From assembly GCA_050288105.1 (NCBI GenBank), contig JBNKDE010000019.1, positions 3,612-67,611 on the forward strand: a DNA stretch of 64,000 nucleotides, given 5' to 3'. Each line of letters opens with the position of its first letter. Within the stretch, counting starts at the first letter, position 1. The DNA comes from JACNJF01 sp050288105. GTDB taxonomy: Bacteria > Pseudomonadota > Gammaproteobacteria > GCA-001735895. Made by a program: the position numbers and the translations under genes. Under the pieces are notes generated by a model. It searched no databases. It was not told the DNA's origin and was given only the letters and a program-made list of their open reading frames with translations. Shown here one piece after another: positions 9,778-18,494 of this stretch.

Positions 9778-11537
9778 TTATGATTTAGGCAGTTTAAATG
9801 TCCACACAGTGCCGCCCTGATTAAATTTCTTAACCGTCTTGGCAACGTCACCACCCCACAGGGGTACCGCACCACCCCAACCAGAAACGATGGTCAGATA
9901 CTGCTCACCATCCTGCTCCCAGGTAATCGGGGATCCGACGATGCCTGAGCCAGTCTGGAACTTGTATTTCATTTCACCGGTACGTGCATCGAATGCCATC
10001 AGGTAACCTTCAGGATTTCCGGTGAACACCAGGTTGCCGGCAGTGGCCAGTACACCACCCCATAGCGGTGCAGTATTCTTATATTCCCAGACCGTCTTAC
10101 CCGTTTTAGGATCGACTGCTTTTAAGGAGCCAATGTGATCATCAAAGATCGGCTTGATGGTAAAACCCGAACCCAGGTAAGCGGCACCTTTCTTATAGCT
10201 AACTGGCTCATTCCAGATATCCATACCCCATTCGTTTGAGGGTACATAAAACAGGCCAGTATCCTTGCTGTACGCCATAGGCATCCAGTTTTTACCACCA
10301 AGGAAAGAAGGTATTGAGAATACAGTCTTGCCTTCTTTCCATCACCGGGATCACCTGGGCGCAGCTCTTCATTGTAGATAGGCTTGCCATCCGCATCCAG
10401 GCCCTTGGCCCAGTTCAGTTTTTTAACAAAAGGAAAGCCGCGAATAAATTTTCCATTTTCACGATTCAGTACATAGAAAAAGCCATTACGATCAGCAGTA
10501 CCTGCCGCCTTCACTGTTTTTCCATTGTCCTTATAGTCGAAGGAAACGACTTCGTTTACGCCATCAAAGTCCCAGCCATCGTGCGGTGTAGTCTGAAAGT
10601 GCCACACAATCTTGCCGGTATCCGGATCTATCGCTAAGCGAGAAGAACTGTACAGGTTATCCCCTGGGCGCAGATGTGAATTCCATGGCGCGGGGTTACC
10701 GGTACCAAAAAACAGCAGATCGGTATCAGGATCATAGGTACCACCTAACCAGGTTGCAGCACCACCATTTTTCCACAGATCACCCGGCCAGGTTTTTCCA
10801 GCCTGCCCACCGGTAATACCATTTTCCTTTCCATTCAGATAACCCATATGTCCTTCAACAGTAGGACGTGTCCAGATCAGCTCACCGGTTTTGGCATCAC
10901 GTGCTTCTACCTTACCGACGATACCGAATTCACCACCTGACACGCCGGTAATAATCTTACCTTTAACGATTAATGGGGCCGCAGTGAAAGAATAACCTGC
11001 CTGATAGTCACCCAGCTTCTTCTTCCACTTAACCTTACCGGTTTTAGCATCCAGTGCCACCAGCTTGGCATCCAGCGTACCAAAGTAAACCATGTCACCA
11101 TAAATAGCTGCACCACGGTTAATAACATCACAGCAGGGCATAATGCCATCCGGTAGCCTGGCATCGTATTGCCATAATTCTTCACCGGTTGCTATATCGA
11201 TAGCGTATAGACGTGAATAGGAAGAAGTCACATACATCACACCATCTTTAACAATAGGCTGTGACTCCTGACCGCGTTGTTTTTCTCCACCAAAGGAAAA
11301 AGCCCATACCGGATGAATATTTTTAACCGTGCTGGTATTGATACCTTTTAATGGACTGTACCGCTGGCCTCTGGGACCGAGGCCGTATGAAACCACATCC
11401 CCCGTGGTCGCCTGATCGTTAATGATATCGGCATCGGTGATACTGGCTTGCGCCGGCATCAGCGTGCTGCCGATTAACTGGGTTGCAATAAACGTGATGC
11501 CAATAATCTTGCCTGACATCCTGGGTAATTTTTTCAT
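9778..11537 (-). pseudogene. exaA: PQQ-dependent alcohol dehydrogenase, exaA/ped type, interrupted by a -1 frameshift
   Basis: A periplasmic quinoprotein with a signal peptide (about residues 10-30) and an eight-bladed propeller. The vicinal disulfide (PCCDV), the metal-ligand Glu (SGGEFG), the Asn in GTGNPAPWN and the catalytic Asp in GWDFDGVNE are visible. The Asp two residues after the catalytic Asp is the feature linked to lanthanide-binding enzymes. The reading frame breaks near base 10332: codons from 11537 run to about there, and the remainder continues in another frame to 9778 (ending FKLPKS). Adding one G to an AAG-GC run restores a continuous 586-residue protein of normal length. 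Both halves are well conserved, so this is either a very recent mutation or a sequence error. Electrons would go to the cytochrome c at 12678. Confidence 0.88.
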
Positions 11538-11737
11538 TGTTCACTCCTGATGGTTTATTTTCTTAATCACGATTCCAGATCAATGACTACGCTGGAACGT
11601 GCTGTTTAGAAGCGCTGCGTGTAGCGACTATGCCTGTCAATTTTCGCAACAGACTGGCTATACAGGATCTCTGATTGCCTCATTGCAGTATGAATCACAT
11701 GCATATTGAAACAATCGCACCTTGGGTTAGATTTTTT

Positions 11738-11752
11738 AGTTACTTAGTAGTA
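11738..11752 (-). promoter_or_regulatory. TACTACT-type motif upstream of the alcohol dehydrogenase
   Basis: On the minus strand TACTACTAAGTAACT, about 200 bases before the dehydrogenase start and in the same orientation. It closely matches the copy before the chemoreceptor. Candidate activator site for the locus regulator; no binding data. Confidence 0.45.
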
Positions 11753-11780
11753 GTACTGTGGAGAAAAACACGAAAAAAGA

Positions 11781-12662
11781 TTACTGGTAGGTCGAAGGTT
11801 TTTCGAAGCTTAACTGATACTGTTCGAATACCTGCTGTATCTTTCCCTGCCTGACCAGAGCTGACACAATATCTTCTATCGCATAAGCCAGCTGTCGAAA
11901 ATCCTGCCTGACAGCGAGTCCGATATCCCAGGCCTGCTGGCGAATGCTGATCATCCCATCGCTGGACAGGTCATACTTTTTGTCAGCATTCCTTAACCCC
12001 CACATCAGCTGACTCCGGGTACCAACGGCTGCAGCAAGCTCGCCCTTCACCAGATCATCCAGCGCAGCAGAAATATTATTGAAGTGCCTGACCTGGGGTC
12101 GTAAGCGTCCACCCCAGATACCGGTCAGAAAAAAATCAGGCAGGGTGTCTATCTCCACCCCAATTGGCAGGTACTGAAAATTGGCCAGCGTGCGAATCTC
12201 GCCGGTTTTTTCAAGGTCGCGAGCGATCCACCAGCGTTCCCTGTGGTAGGGACCGAACATCACCACCATGTCATTTTTTAATTTGCCATAGCCATCCATC
12301 AGGCGCGAAAATTCCGGGTCGTAGGGCACCCGCATCATCAGGTCGGCTTTCCTGCGGTTGAAGATATTACCCTTCCATACTGCGTTACGTAAATCGTCAT
12401 CCAGAGTTTCATCGGCACTGAACCAGTACCAGCGAGGCTCCACGCCCAGACCTGCGGCAATCAGTTTGCCGATCTCGACATCAATACCTGCCGCTGTACC
12501 GGAGCGCTTGAATGAATACGGCTCGAAATCATTGTAAACCGCAATCTCAATATATCCGGAGTCAATGATTTCATCGTAGCTCCTGGCTTCAGCAAGCTGC
12601 GTCAGCAACAACAAAGCTGCTGCCAGTAGTAACCGCTGCAAGGTGCCGCTGCCTGTTAACAC
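11781..12662 (-). CDS. Quinoprotein-associated periplasmic binding protein (MoxJ/XoxJ-like)
   Basis: A 293-residue SBP_bac_3-type periplasmic protein with a signal peptide (LLLAAALLLLTQLAEA). The mature protein starts with the typical lobe-1 pattern (GYIEIAVYNDFEPYSF, then GIDVEIGKLIA). Proteins of this type are encoded next to PQQ methanol and ethanol dehydrogenases and are thought to help mature or activate the enzyme rather than import a solute; here too no cognate permease is adjacent. The gene lies 15 bases after the cytochrome c gene, so the two are co-transcribed, and it precedes the dehydrogenase. Confidence 0.82.
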   Translation of the reverse strand: MLTGSGTLQRLLLAAALLLLTQLAEARSYDEIIDSGYIEIAVYNDFEPYSFKRSGTAAGIDVEIGKLIAAGLGVEPRWYWFSADETLDDDLRNAVWKGNIFNRRKADLMMRVPYDPEFSRLMDGYGKLKNDMVVMFGPYHRERWWIARDLEKTGEIRTLANFQYLPIGVEIDTLPDFFLTGIWGGRLRPQVRHFNNISAALDDLVKGELAAAVGTRSQLMWGLRNADKKYDLSSDGMISIRQQAWDIGLAVRQDFRQLAYAIEDIVSALVRQGKIQQVFEQYQLSFEKPSTYQ

Positions 12663-12677
12663 AAAACCTCAGCGCTC

Positions 12678-13121
12678 CTATTCTTCAAATTTGCGCGTAT
12701 CGATATAGCTGCGAATCGCCCACATCGCTTCCTGACTCAGGATCCCTTCGAATGGCGGCATATATACACGACCATCAATGACCGCACCACCGCGGATACG
12801 AGTTAAAAACCATTCATCCGATTCCTGCAACGAACTGAATTCTGTGTCATCGTTCAGCTTGCGTAAATCCGGGGTTATCCCTCCTGATATAGCTTCCAGG
12901 CCATGGCAGCGCGCACAGTTCTGATTATACGCAGAGGAACCTACTCTGATAGCTTCCGCATCGCCGCGATAAGGATTTTCGTCTCGCCATTCAAGGCCTA
13001 AAGGGGGCAGTGTTTCTACATTAACAGCCTGAGGTGTTACGTTACCATGTGCCATAGTCGCAGTACTGTGTAGAAATAGAAAAAGAAATGCAGATACCGT
13101 TGCCAGTTTAATCAAATTCAT
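12678..13121 (-). CDS. Cytochrome c550, electron acceptor of the quinoprotein dehydrogenase (PedF/ExaB-like)
   Basis: A 147-residue secreted c-type cytochrome with a signal peptide (LATVSAFLFLFLHSTATMA). One haem site is present (CARCH, near residue 73); a likely distal Met ligand lies in YMPPFEG. Length and the PPLGLEWRDENPY segment before the haem site fit the c550 proteins that take electrons from PQQ alcohol dehydrogenases. It is first in a minus-strand unit with the binding protein and shares a divergent intergenic region with the plus-strand ABC group. Confidence 0.88.
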   Translation of the reverse strand: MNLIKLATVSAFLFLFLHSTATMAHGNVTPQAVNVETLPPLGLEWRDENPYRGDAEAIRVGSSAYNQNCARCHGLEAISGGITPDLRKLNDDTEFSSLQESDEWFLTRIRGGAVIDGRVYMPPFEGILSQEAMWAIRSYIDTRKFEE

Positions 13122-13284
13122 AATAATCTCGATGTTTAGTCATTTGAAACTGCAACAATTTTCCCCTGCTGGGGATTTATTACAATTCTGCTTTGGTCGC
13201 TGCCTGCCCACTTTTAGTCTTAATCATTTGGTCTAATACACATCGCTCTGGCGCATAAAAATGCTACTAAAGTCGTAGTTTTTC

Positions 13285-13299
13285 TACTACTCAGGTATT
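13285..13299 (+). promoter_or_regulatory. TACTACT-type motif in the cytochrome c / ABC divergent region
   Basis: TACTACTCAGGTATT, about midway between the cytochrome c start (13121, minus) and the binding-protein start (13450, plus). It could serve either or both. The 328-base gap holds nothing else that was recognised. Confidence 0.4.
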
Positions 13300-13449
13300 A
13301 ATCGCTTCATGCTTAAAGGGCATTGTTATGTATCTGTGCAGGCTTATGATGGGTTACTGAAAATATAACTCTTCATTTTCAACGCCCTGTTAAGCCTTAG
13401 ATACCTGTTGCAGAGCTTATTTACAATTTAATACGACTGGATAATAAAT

Positions 13450-14667
13450 TTGCAAACCCGGAATCACTTCAGCTTTCATCCTGATACCCTGTGCAAGCGG
13501 CTGCTCCTGTACTGCCTGCTTTGCTTCAGCACCCAGGTAAACGCGATCGACATTCCAGTTCTTTACCTTAAACAGATAATACACAGACCACCTGCCCTAT
13601 CAAATATTCTACCATCTGCTGAAGATTCAGGATTAAAGGGGGCAGAGCTTGCAATAAATGACAATAACAGCGCGGGTAAATTTCTAAACCAGAATTACCA
13701 GCTAAGTTATTACGAGTCTGAACATTCAGATCAGCTAATACAAAGGGCTCAGCAATGGCTGCATTCAGCAAATCATTTTATTGTTAGCAACATGCCGGCT
13801 AACACCCTGCTTGAACTGGTCAACGACAGCACAATTAATGGCAATGCAGTAATCTTTAACAGCACGGCAAGCGATAACAGCCTGCGCCAGAGCCTGTGCC
13901 ATACCGGCCTGCTGCATACCGTGCCCAGTCGCGCCATGCTCAGTGACGCTTTAATGCAGTTCCTGGTAAAGAAACGGTGGCGCAAATGGTTATTGATTAA
14001 AGGATCCAGAGCAGAGGATGAATTATTTGCCAGCTCACTGAAACACTCATCCAAACGCTTTGGCGCAAAACTGGTAGAGGAAAAGACCTGGACCTTTGAT
14101 ACTGATCTCAGGCGCAGCGCTGCGCGTGAAATACCATTATTCACTCAGGCCGATGACTATGATGTGATAATCACCGCCGACGAATCCGGTGATTTTGGAG
14201 AATACATACCCTATAACAGCTGGTTACCGAGACCAGTCGCAGGCACGCAGGGTCTGAGCGCAGTCGCCTGGCATCGTGTGGTTGAACAATGGGGCGCTGC
14301 GCAGTTACAGAGCCGTTTCGAAAAACTCGCTGGACGCTGGATGGACAGCAACGATTACGCCAGCTGGCTGGCTATCCGCAGTATCGCTGAAGCGGTCACA
14401 CGCACATCGGAGACAGACTACAAAACGGTTTATCAATACCTGCTCAGCGAGCAATTTCAACTGGGTGGTTTTAAGGGCAGGAAGCTGAACTTCAGAAACT
14501 GGAATGGCCAGATGCGCCAACCCATTCCGCTGATACATCCGCGCGCACTGGTAGCCACTGCGCCTATGGAAGGATTCCTGCACCCGCGCACAGAACTGGA
14601 CAGCCTGGGCTTTGATGAACCCGAAGCCAGCTGTGATTTCAAAACAGAACTTGGGACATCATCTTGA
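13450..14667 (+). CDS. PQQ-catabolism-associated ABC substrate-binding protein
   Basis: A 405-residue protein that starts with TTG (no ATG lies before the signal peptide, LLLYCLLCFSTQVNA). It has the layout of branched-chain amino-acid-type binding proteins (Peripla_BP_6): GLKGAELAINDNN near the start and a second lobe beginning around residue 150. Members of this subgroup are found in PQQ-dependent alcohol catabolism loci beside a beta-propeller protein and an ABC-2 transporter, as here. The ligand is unknown. It overlaps the next gene by 4 bases, so the following genes form one operon with it. Confidence 0.82.
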   Translation: MQTRNHFSFHPDTLCKRLLLYCLLCFSTQVNAIDIPVLYLKQIIHRPPALSNILPSAEDSGLKGAELAINDNNSAGKFLNQNYQLSYYESEHSDQLIQRAQQWLHSANHFIVSNMPANTLLELVNDSTINGNAVIFNSTASDNSLRQSLCHTGLLHTVPSRAMLSDALMQFLVKKRWRKWLLIKGSRAEDELFASSLKHSSKRFGAKLVEEKTWTFDTDLRRSAAREIPLFTQADDYDVIITADESGDFGEYIPYNSWLPRPVAGTQGLSAVAWHRVVEQWGAAQLQSRFEKLAGRWMDSNDYASWLAIRSIAEAVTRTSETDYKTVYQYLLSEQFQLGGFKGRKLNFRNWNGQMRQPIPLIHPRALVATAPMEGFLHPRTELDSLGFDEPEASCDFKTELGTSS

Positions 14668-15629
14668 AAACTAGACTCATATTCCCCCTGCTTTTTTTAT
14701 ATTTTTCATCCAGCTGGGTGTCGGCCGCTACCCTCTATGTATCCAATGAAAAAGATGACAGCCTGTCTCTGATTAACCTGGACACGCTAGAGCTAAGCGA
14801 TACCATCGCGGTGGGGCAAAGACCACGCGGCATCACCTTTAGCAAGGACTTCAGCCGCCTTTACATTTGCGCGAGCGACTCTGATACGGTTCAGGTGCTG
14901 GATGTCGCCAGCAATAAAATCGCCTACAACCTGCCGTCAGGGGAAGACCCGGAACAGTTCGCGCTGCACCCCAATGACAGGGATCTGTACATTTCCAATG
15001 AAAACGATGCCGTAGTCACTGTGGTTGATACGGAAAAGCGAACCGTAATTGCACAGATCGATGTCGGTGTAGAACCAGAAGGCATGGCAGTCAGCCCGGA
15101 TGGACAGTGGGTTATTAACACCTCAGAAACTACTAATATGCTGCACTGGATAGATACCACAACACGCCAGCTGGTGGACAATACGCTGGTTGACCAGCGC
15201 CCGCGCCATGTGGCGTTTAACAGCGATGGCAGCATGTTATGGGCAACTTCGGAAATCGGGGGCACAGTCACTGTGGTGGATGCAAAAAGCCGTAGCGTCG
15301 TCAAAAAAATCAGTTTCAATATCCCCGGCGTAACCCCTGACAGAATTCAGCCAGTCGGCATACAGCTCACCTCCGATGGTAAAACTGCCTTTATCTCACT
15401 CGGACCCGCCAACCATGTCGCAGTAATCGATACCCGTAGTTACGAGATCAAGAAGTACCTGCTGGTTGGCAGGCGCGTCTGGCACATGGTACTCAGCCCG
15501 GATGAGAAGTTCCTGTATACCGCGAACGGGGTTAGTGGCGATATCTCGGTGGTTGATGTAGCGGCATTAAAGGTGGTCCGATCAATCAAGGTAGGACGTT
15601 TTCCCTGGGGGCTGGCGATTCGGCCATGA
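14664..15629 (+). CDS. PQQ-catabolism-associated YVTN beta-propeller protein
   Basis: A 321-residue periplasmic propeller with signal peptide (LIFPLLFLYFSSSWVSA). Seven or so YVTN-type repeats are visible (TLYVSNEKDDSLSLINLDT, then copies of DLYISNENDAVVTVVDT and LYTANGVSGDISVVDV). It starts with TTG inside a TTGA overlap with the binding-protein gene and ends 4 bases into the ATPase gene. Known members accompany PQQ alcohol dehydrogenases and ABC exporters. The biochemical role is not established. Confidence 0.85.
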   Translation: MKTRLIFPLLFLYFSSSWVSAATLYVSNEKDDSLSLINLDTLELSDTIAVGQRPRGITFSKDFSRLYICASDSDTVQVLDVASNKIAYNLPSGEDPEQFALHPNDRDLYISNENDAVVTVVDTEKRTVIAQIDVGVEPEGMAVSPDGQWVINTSETTNMLHWIDTTTRQLVDNTLVDQRPRHVAFNSDGSMLWATSEIGGTVTVVDAKSRSVVKKISFNIPGVTPDRIQPVGIQLTSDGKTAFISLGPANHVAVIDTRSYEIKKYLLVGRRVWHMVLSPDEKFLYTANGVSGDISVVDVAALKVVRSIKVGRFPWGLAIRP

Positions 15630-16363
15630 GTAATGACTGCACGCTGAAGGTCAACCACCTGAGCTTTTCATATGGAAATAGAAAAGCGCTGGACGATATC
15701 AGCTTTGAATTAAGCAGCGGCAGTTTTAATGGCTTACTGGGTTCTAATGGTGCTGGAAAAACCACTCTATTTGCCATTCTGACCCGTTTATTGGCACCCA
15801 GACATGGAGAGATATCCGTACTCGGCACCCCTTTGCGAAAACAACCCGGCAAGGCACTCAGTAACATGGGTGTAGTATTTCAGCAGAGTACGCTAGATCT
15901 GGATTTAACCGTCGCGCAAAACCTGCATTACCACGCTGCGCTACACGGCATGGGGCGCAAACTGGCGGGTCAACGCATACACGAGCAGTTACAGCGCTTT
16001 GACATGCTGGAACGTAAGGACGACAAAATCCGCAGCCTCAACCAGGGGCATAGACGCCGGGTTGAGTTTGCGCGCGCATTGTTACACCACCCACGCCTGT
16101 TGTTACTGGATGAAGCCACCGTGGGGCTGGATGTACAAACCCGCCACATGATCAACCGGCATGTGCGCAGCCTGTGTGAAGAACACTCGGTAACCGTATT
16201 GTGGGCGTCACACCTGGTAGATGATATCGCCATGCAGGATCATGTTTTATTGCTCAGGCAGGGCCAGCTCATCGCACAGGGTAGCTGCCAGCAACTGCTG
16301 GCAGACAACAATTACCAGAGTTTGCAGCAACTCATGCTCAATCAGCAGGAGCAGGCCGCATGA
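15626..16363 (+). CDS. ABC transporter ATP-binding protein of the PQQ alcohol locus
   Basis: A 245-residue ATPase. Walker A (GSNGAGKTT) is near residue 35, the Q-loop lies in VVFQQSTLD, the signature is the altered LNQGHRRRVEFARA, Walker B is LLLLDEATVGLD, and the switch histidine is in WASHL. The GLDVQTR segment after Walker B is typical of ABC-2 (drug/polysaccharide) exporters. It overlaps its neighbours by 4 bases on both sides and pairs with the permease that follows. Confidence 0.88.
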   Translation: MSNDCTLKVNHLSFSYGNRKALDDISFELSSGSFNGLLGSNGAGKTTLFAILTRLLAPRHGEISVLGTPLRKQPGKALSNMGVVFQQSTLDLDLTVAQNLHYHAALHGMGRKLAGQRIHEQLQRFDMLERKDDKIRSLNQGHRRRVEFARALLHHPRLLLLDEATVGLDVQTRHMINRHVRSLCEEHSVTVLWASHLVDDIAMQDHVLLLRQGQLIAQGSCQQLLADNNYQSLQQLMLNQQEQAA

Positions 16364-17160
16364 GGCGGCTCGCTTTTGTACATGCCTTTAATGGCATTCT
16401 CTATCGTGAGCTGTATCGTTTTCTGCAGCAACGTTCTCGGCTGTTTAGCGCCCTGGTCAGGCCCCTGTTATGGCTGATTGTGTTCGCCGCTGGGTTTCGT
16501 GCCGCGTTGGGTATTTCAATCATTCCACCGTATCAAACCTACATTACCTACGAGGTTTATATCACCCCGGGGTTACTCGGTATCATCCTTTTGTTTAACG
16601 GCATGCAAAGCTCACTGTCGATGGTGGTGGACCGTGAAATGGGCAGCATGCGAGTCTTATTAACCAGCCCCTTACCGCGCGCGTTCCTGTTGTTTAGCAA
16701 GCTGATGTCGATTGCCTTCATCTCGACCATACAGGCTTACATTTTTCTGGCTATCGCGCGCCTTTTTGAGGTGAGCCCACCCGCAACGGGTTACCTCAGT
16801 GTACTGCCAGCATTACTCATTTGCGCGCTCATGCTGGCAGCTATTGGCCTGTTCATTTCGTCACTGGTCAAACAGCTGGAAAACTTCGCCGGGGTGATGA
16901 ACTTCGTTATATTTCCCATGTTTTTCCTGTCTTCTGCGCTCTATCCATTGTGGAAAATGCGCGAAGCCAATGAATGGCTATACCTGATCTGTAACTTTAA
17001 CCCCTTTACCTATGCGGTTGAATTAATTCGATTTTCACTTTACCAGCAAGGAAATACCCATGCCTTAATAATTGTCACCCTGACCACTTTCAGCTTTATG
17101 ATTGCGGCCATAGGCGGATATAATCCCCGTAGTGGCCTGCTGGGTAGAAAAAACACCTGA
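16360..17160 (+). CDS. ABC-2 type permease, PedC-like
   Basis: A 266-residue membrane protein with six likely helices and the ABC-2 pattern (MVVDREMGSMRVLLTSPLPR after helix 2; LYPLWKM and FNPFTYAVELIR before the last helix). It corresponds to the PedC-type permease of Pseudomonas phenylethanol/ethanol oxidation loci. With the ATPase it forms an exporter; the cargo is unknown. Start ATG overlaps the ATPase stop (ATGA). It is followed 23 bases later by the response regulator. Confidence 0.85.
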   Translation: MRRLAFVHAFNGILYRELYRFLQQRSRLFSALVRPLLWLIVFAAGFRAALGISIIPPYQTYITYEVYITPGLLGIILLFNGMQSSLSMVVDREMGSMRVLLTSPLPRAFLLFSKLMSIAFISTIQAYIFLAIARLFEVSPPATGYLSVLPALLICALMLAAIGLFISSLVKQLENFAGVMNFVIFPMFFLSSALYPLWKMREANEWLYLICNFNPFTYAVELIRFSLYQQGNTHALIIVTLTTFSFMIAAIGGYNPRSGLLGRKNT

Positions 17161-17183
17161 AAACTTACCACAGGAGAAACCTT

Positions 17184-17855
17184 ATGAATAAAATTCTGAT
17201 TGCTGACGACCACCCCCTGTTTCGGGATGCGATTAAGTCCATTATCGTCGAAAGTTTTTCCGGTTATGAATTGCTTGAAACCGCAAACCTGGATGACGCC
17301 ATTGCACTGGTAGACGATAACCCTGACACCGACCTGATCCTGCTGGACCTGAATATGCCGGGTATGGACGGGCTTACAGGTATCGTCAAAATGCGCAACC
17401 ACGCGCCGGAAATTCCGCTGGGTATCATCTCCGCCGAGGAAGACAAAAGCATCGTACTACAGGCCGCAGGCTATGGAGCGGTAGGGTTTATTCCCAAATC
17501 CACCACGCGTGAAACGATTACAAAGGCGATTGAACAGATACTGGCCGGACAGGTTTACCTGCCCGCAGATATTATTCGCAGCAATCCGGGAGAAACTGTC
17601 ACCAACACCAGTAAGCAGTTTGAAATCGATATGAAATCCATTTCCTATCTGACGCGCAAACAATTGCAGGTTTTTGAGCAAATGGCGAAAGGTAATTCCA
17701 ATAAGCAGATTGCCTACGATATGAATATTGCCGAAACCACAGTTAAGGCGCATGTGTCCGCGATATTGCACAAGCTGAAGGTTAAGAATCGTATCCAGGC
17801 AGTATTATGTGCATCCAATATCGACTTTGATCAATACCTGCATAACTCAAGATAA
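17184..17855 (+). CDS. LuxR/NarL-family response regulator (ErbR/AgmR/ExaE type)
   Basis: A 223-residue two-component regulator. The receiver domain (about 1-120) has the acidic pocket DDH at 8-10, the phosphorylation Asp in LLLDLNMPG (about residue 55) and the conserved Lys in FIPKSTT. The C-terminal GerE helix-turn-helix is at about 150-215 (LTRKQLQVFEQMAKGNSNKQ). An AGGAG ribosome site precedes the ATG. Position at the end of the ABC operon and near the PQQ dehydrogenase matches regulators of ethanol oxidation in Pseudomonas. Its kinase partner could be the hybrid kinase at 21822. It is the best candidate to bind the repeated TACTACT motif. Confidence 0.87.
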   Translation: MNKILIADDHPLFRDAIKSIIVESFSGYELLETANLDDAIALVDDNPDTDLILLDLNMPGMDGLTGIVKMRNHAPEIPLGIISAEEDKSIVLQAAGYGAVGFIPKSTTRETITKAIEQILAGQVYLPADIIRSNPGETVTNTSKQFEIDMKSISYLTRKQLQVFEQMAKGNSNKQIAYDMNIAETTVKAHVSAILHKLKVKNRIQAVLCASNIDFDQYLHNSR

Positions 17856-17861
17856 AAATGC

Positions 17862-17881
17862 GTGAACCATGGCAGGTTCAC
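17862..17881 (+). terminator. Hairpin after the response regulator
   Basis: A perfect 7-bp stem (GTGAACC / GGTTCAC) with a 6-base loop begins 6 bases after the stop. Only TT follows, so it is a hairpin without a proper U-run; it may end or protect the operon transcript. Confidence 0.4.
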
Positions 17882-18074
17882 TTAAAACGGCAGTTCTGAT
17901 CTTATCAAGAAATTTTACGAATAGCTGGCGGCTCAAGGTACGCATAAAAAGGTAGCAATCACCACTTGTAAGCGAAAAATTATAATCATCTTGAATGCTA
18001 TGGTGCGCGATAATTGTGAGTGGCAAATGAATTAAATAAAATATTTTGCAGGCTTGTTTTTTTACAGTCTCTTG

Positions 18075-18419
18075 TTAGCCAATATTTTTTTGTTTATTGA
18101 ATTCTTCAACTTGCTGCCTTCTTATTTTCTTTAGTTGAATTCTCTTATAAATGTTAGCAGCGCCGACGAAGACAAATAAAAATATTGCGCCACCGCTAAA
18201 CCCATAACGGATTAATTCTGGTGTCTCAATAACCCAAACCGTGCAAACCACGATCAGAGTAATCGCTAAACCCATACCAACTAGACGTTCACTCATGTAC
18301 TTTTGAGACCAAGTGTTTTGACTTTCAAGCTGGTCGTTAAATGGAATACGCTTCCCTGAATTGCTAATATCTCGATATGCAATTCCAAGTTCGTTATTCG
18401 CCTCTCCACCTGAGCTCAT
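18075..18419 (-). CDS. Small two-helix membrane protein in a cassette-like setting
   Basis: A 114-residue protein with two membrane helices (LVGMGLAITLIVVCTVWVI near 46-64 and GGAIFLFVFVGAANIY near 75-90) and a basic C-terminus. No family recognised. AGGAG lies 6 bases before the ATG, and an attC-like site lies immediately upstream, as expected for the next cassette in an integron array. Its stop codon overlaps GGCTAACA, which could be the opening of another damaged attC; no matching arm was found. Confidence 0.65.
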   Translation of the reverse strand: MSSGGEANNELGIAYRDISNSGKRIPFNDQLESQNTWSQKYMSERLVGMGLAITLIVVCTVWVIETPELIRYGFSGGAIFLFVFVGAANIYKRIQLKKIRRQQVEEFNKQKNIG

Positions 18420-18435
18420 GATTTCTCCTATTTCT

Positions 18436-18494
18436 GGCTAACGCGACCATAAGCGGTGTGCGCCTTTGGCGTCCGCTGAATGGTTTTGTTAAAT
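18436..18494 (-). repeat. attC-like recombination site
   Basis: On the minus strand it opens with ATTTAAC directly after the TAA of the nuclease gene and closes with GTTAGCC shortly before the next gene. The arms pair well: ACCATTCAGCGG against CCGCTTATGGT, with GCGCC/GGCGT-type inner bases. Size 59 bases. Opening core fits RYYYAAC; the closing core departs from GTTRRRY at one base. Confidence 0.6.
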
